Source: Rikenellaceae bacterium (GTDB lineage: Bacteria > Bacteroidota > Bacteroidia > Bacteroidales > UBA932). From it: DNA of 13,552 nucleotides. The notes beneath the pieces were generated by a model. The model was not told the origin of the DNA, ran no database searches, and saw only the letters and a list, made by a program, of their open reading frames with translations. Made by a program: the position numbers and the translations under genes. Of this stretch, positions 13,261 to 13,552 are shown in pieces. Each line of letters begins with the position of its first letter. The stretch's first letter is position 1. Location of the stretch: positions 1-13,552 of the forward strand of contig CAAGIG010000064.1 of assembly GCA_900769885.1 (NCBI GenBank). Reading direction: 5' to 3'.

Positions 13261-13552
13261 GTGCACGGTAGAGTAGTCTTTATTAATATCTGACGTGCAG
13301 TTATGTCGACTAGGCTATTGTAGAACTTTAACGCGTGCCCGGTAGCGCATTTGTTTTGTTTGCTGCCGGGCGGTAAACCTTGTTGCAATAGCTTTTAATA
13401 CGAGTGGGTGCACGGCAGCGTAGACTTTTTGATTAGCTGCCTGGCGGTGATATGTGTTAGGGTGTGTTTATTGCGGAGTTGTTGTACGGCAGTGAAGATT
13501 AATTATTTTTTGTGGCTATCGGAATTGCCAGCCACTCGGAATTGGTGCTCAC
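13261..13552. repeat. Degenerate tandem repeat array, ~74-base period, one hairpin per unit
   Basis: Units begin at 13261, 13335, 13408 and 13482 (steps 74, 73, 74), each opening with a variant of GTGCACGGCAGCG. About 28 bases later comes a complementary segment like GCTGCCGGGCGG. Each unit can form a hairpin with a T-rich loop of 15-21 bases: 13262-13272 with 13289-13299, 13337-13346 with 13362-13371, 13414-13419 with 13436-13441, and a weaker 13488-13493 with 13515-13520. The right half of an earlier unit appears at 13216-13225 (CTGACGGGCG), 74 bases before its match in the first unit. The period is not a multiple of three and all frames are broken by stops, so it is not coding. The array may continue beyond the window. 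Confidence 0.7.

Larger units (their letters stand above)
12907..13552. other. Gene-free right end
   Basis: Apart from the nfo promoter, the CACCTGG cluster and the tandem array, I see no credible protein gene, tRNA or rRNA here. The longest frames (for example minus 13164-13388) have no recognisable protein character. A 12-codon frame MQDAMLFLSDFA (13011-13049) is too short to support. The stretch 13209-13260 holds only half of a leading repeat unit and A/T-rich sequence. Confidence 0.6.

Noticed and set aside
13164..13388. 74-codon minus-strand frame in the repeat region
   Set aside because: It spans non-coding repeat units whose period is not a multiple of three and has no recognisable protein features.
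13261..13552. CRISPR array
   Set aside because: The units have a CRISPR-like period, but the repeats are far too divergent, the intervals are not clean spacers, and no cas gene is present.
13261..13552. Integron attC sites or tRNA cluster
   Set aside because: No GTTRRRY/RYYYAAC core pairs frame the units, and no GTTCRA T-loop or acceptor stem is present, although the 74-base length is suggestive.

Overview
The window looks like a chromosomal segment from a member of the Bacteroidota, probably Bacteroidales. The evidence is: promoters of the TTTG-N19-21-TAnnTTTG type, A/T-rich leaders with few Shine-Dalgarno (SD) sequences, a DUF4199 membrane protein, the small Bacteroidota-specific ribosomal protein family DUF4295 (bL38) after rpmG, a signal peptidase I with large insertions, and malic enzyme fused to a phosphotransacetylase-like domain. 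The genus cannot be fixed from sequence alone.

Layout. Positions 1-110 hold the 3' end of an unidentified plus-strand gene. A bidirectional terminator (127-166) separates it from a minus-strand pair, a DUF4199 membrane protein followed by a family 2 glycosyltransferase (1645-174), whose promoter lies back to back with that of thrS. From 1732 the plus strand carries a translation cluster: thrS, infC, rpmI, rplT and lepB, closely packed and probably one operon. A second unit with its own promoter follows: rpmB, rpmG and a 53-residue bL38-family gene, ending in an intrinsic terminator. The malic enzyme gene (9511-7199, minus) has its own terminator and a promoter divergent from that of rmuC. rmuC is followed by an outer-membrane beta-barrel gene whose 3' end overlaps convergently with nfo (endonuclease IV, minus) by 32 bases. 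The last ~640 bases (12907-13552) contain no convincing gene. They hold the nfo promoter, a cluster of four alternating CACCTGG/CCAGGTG arms, and a degenerate tandem array with a ~74-base period in which each unit folds into a hairpin and some pairs covary.

How the genes work together. The central part supplies translation (ThrRS, IF3, bL35, bL20, bL28, bL33, bL38) and protein export (LepB). The right part is central metabolism (malate to pyruvate) and DNA maintenance (RmuC, endonuclease IV). Three points deserve attention. infC begins with the rare codon AUC behind a perfect AGGAGG, in a phylum whose ribosomes mostly ignore SD sequences. A hairpin in the rpmI-rplT gap could be a bL20 control site. 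The structured repeat array at the right edge is explained by no gene here.
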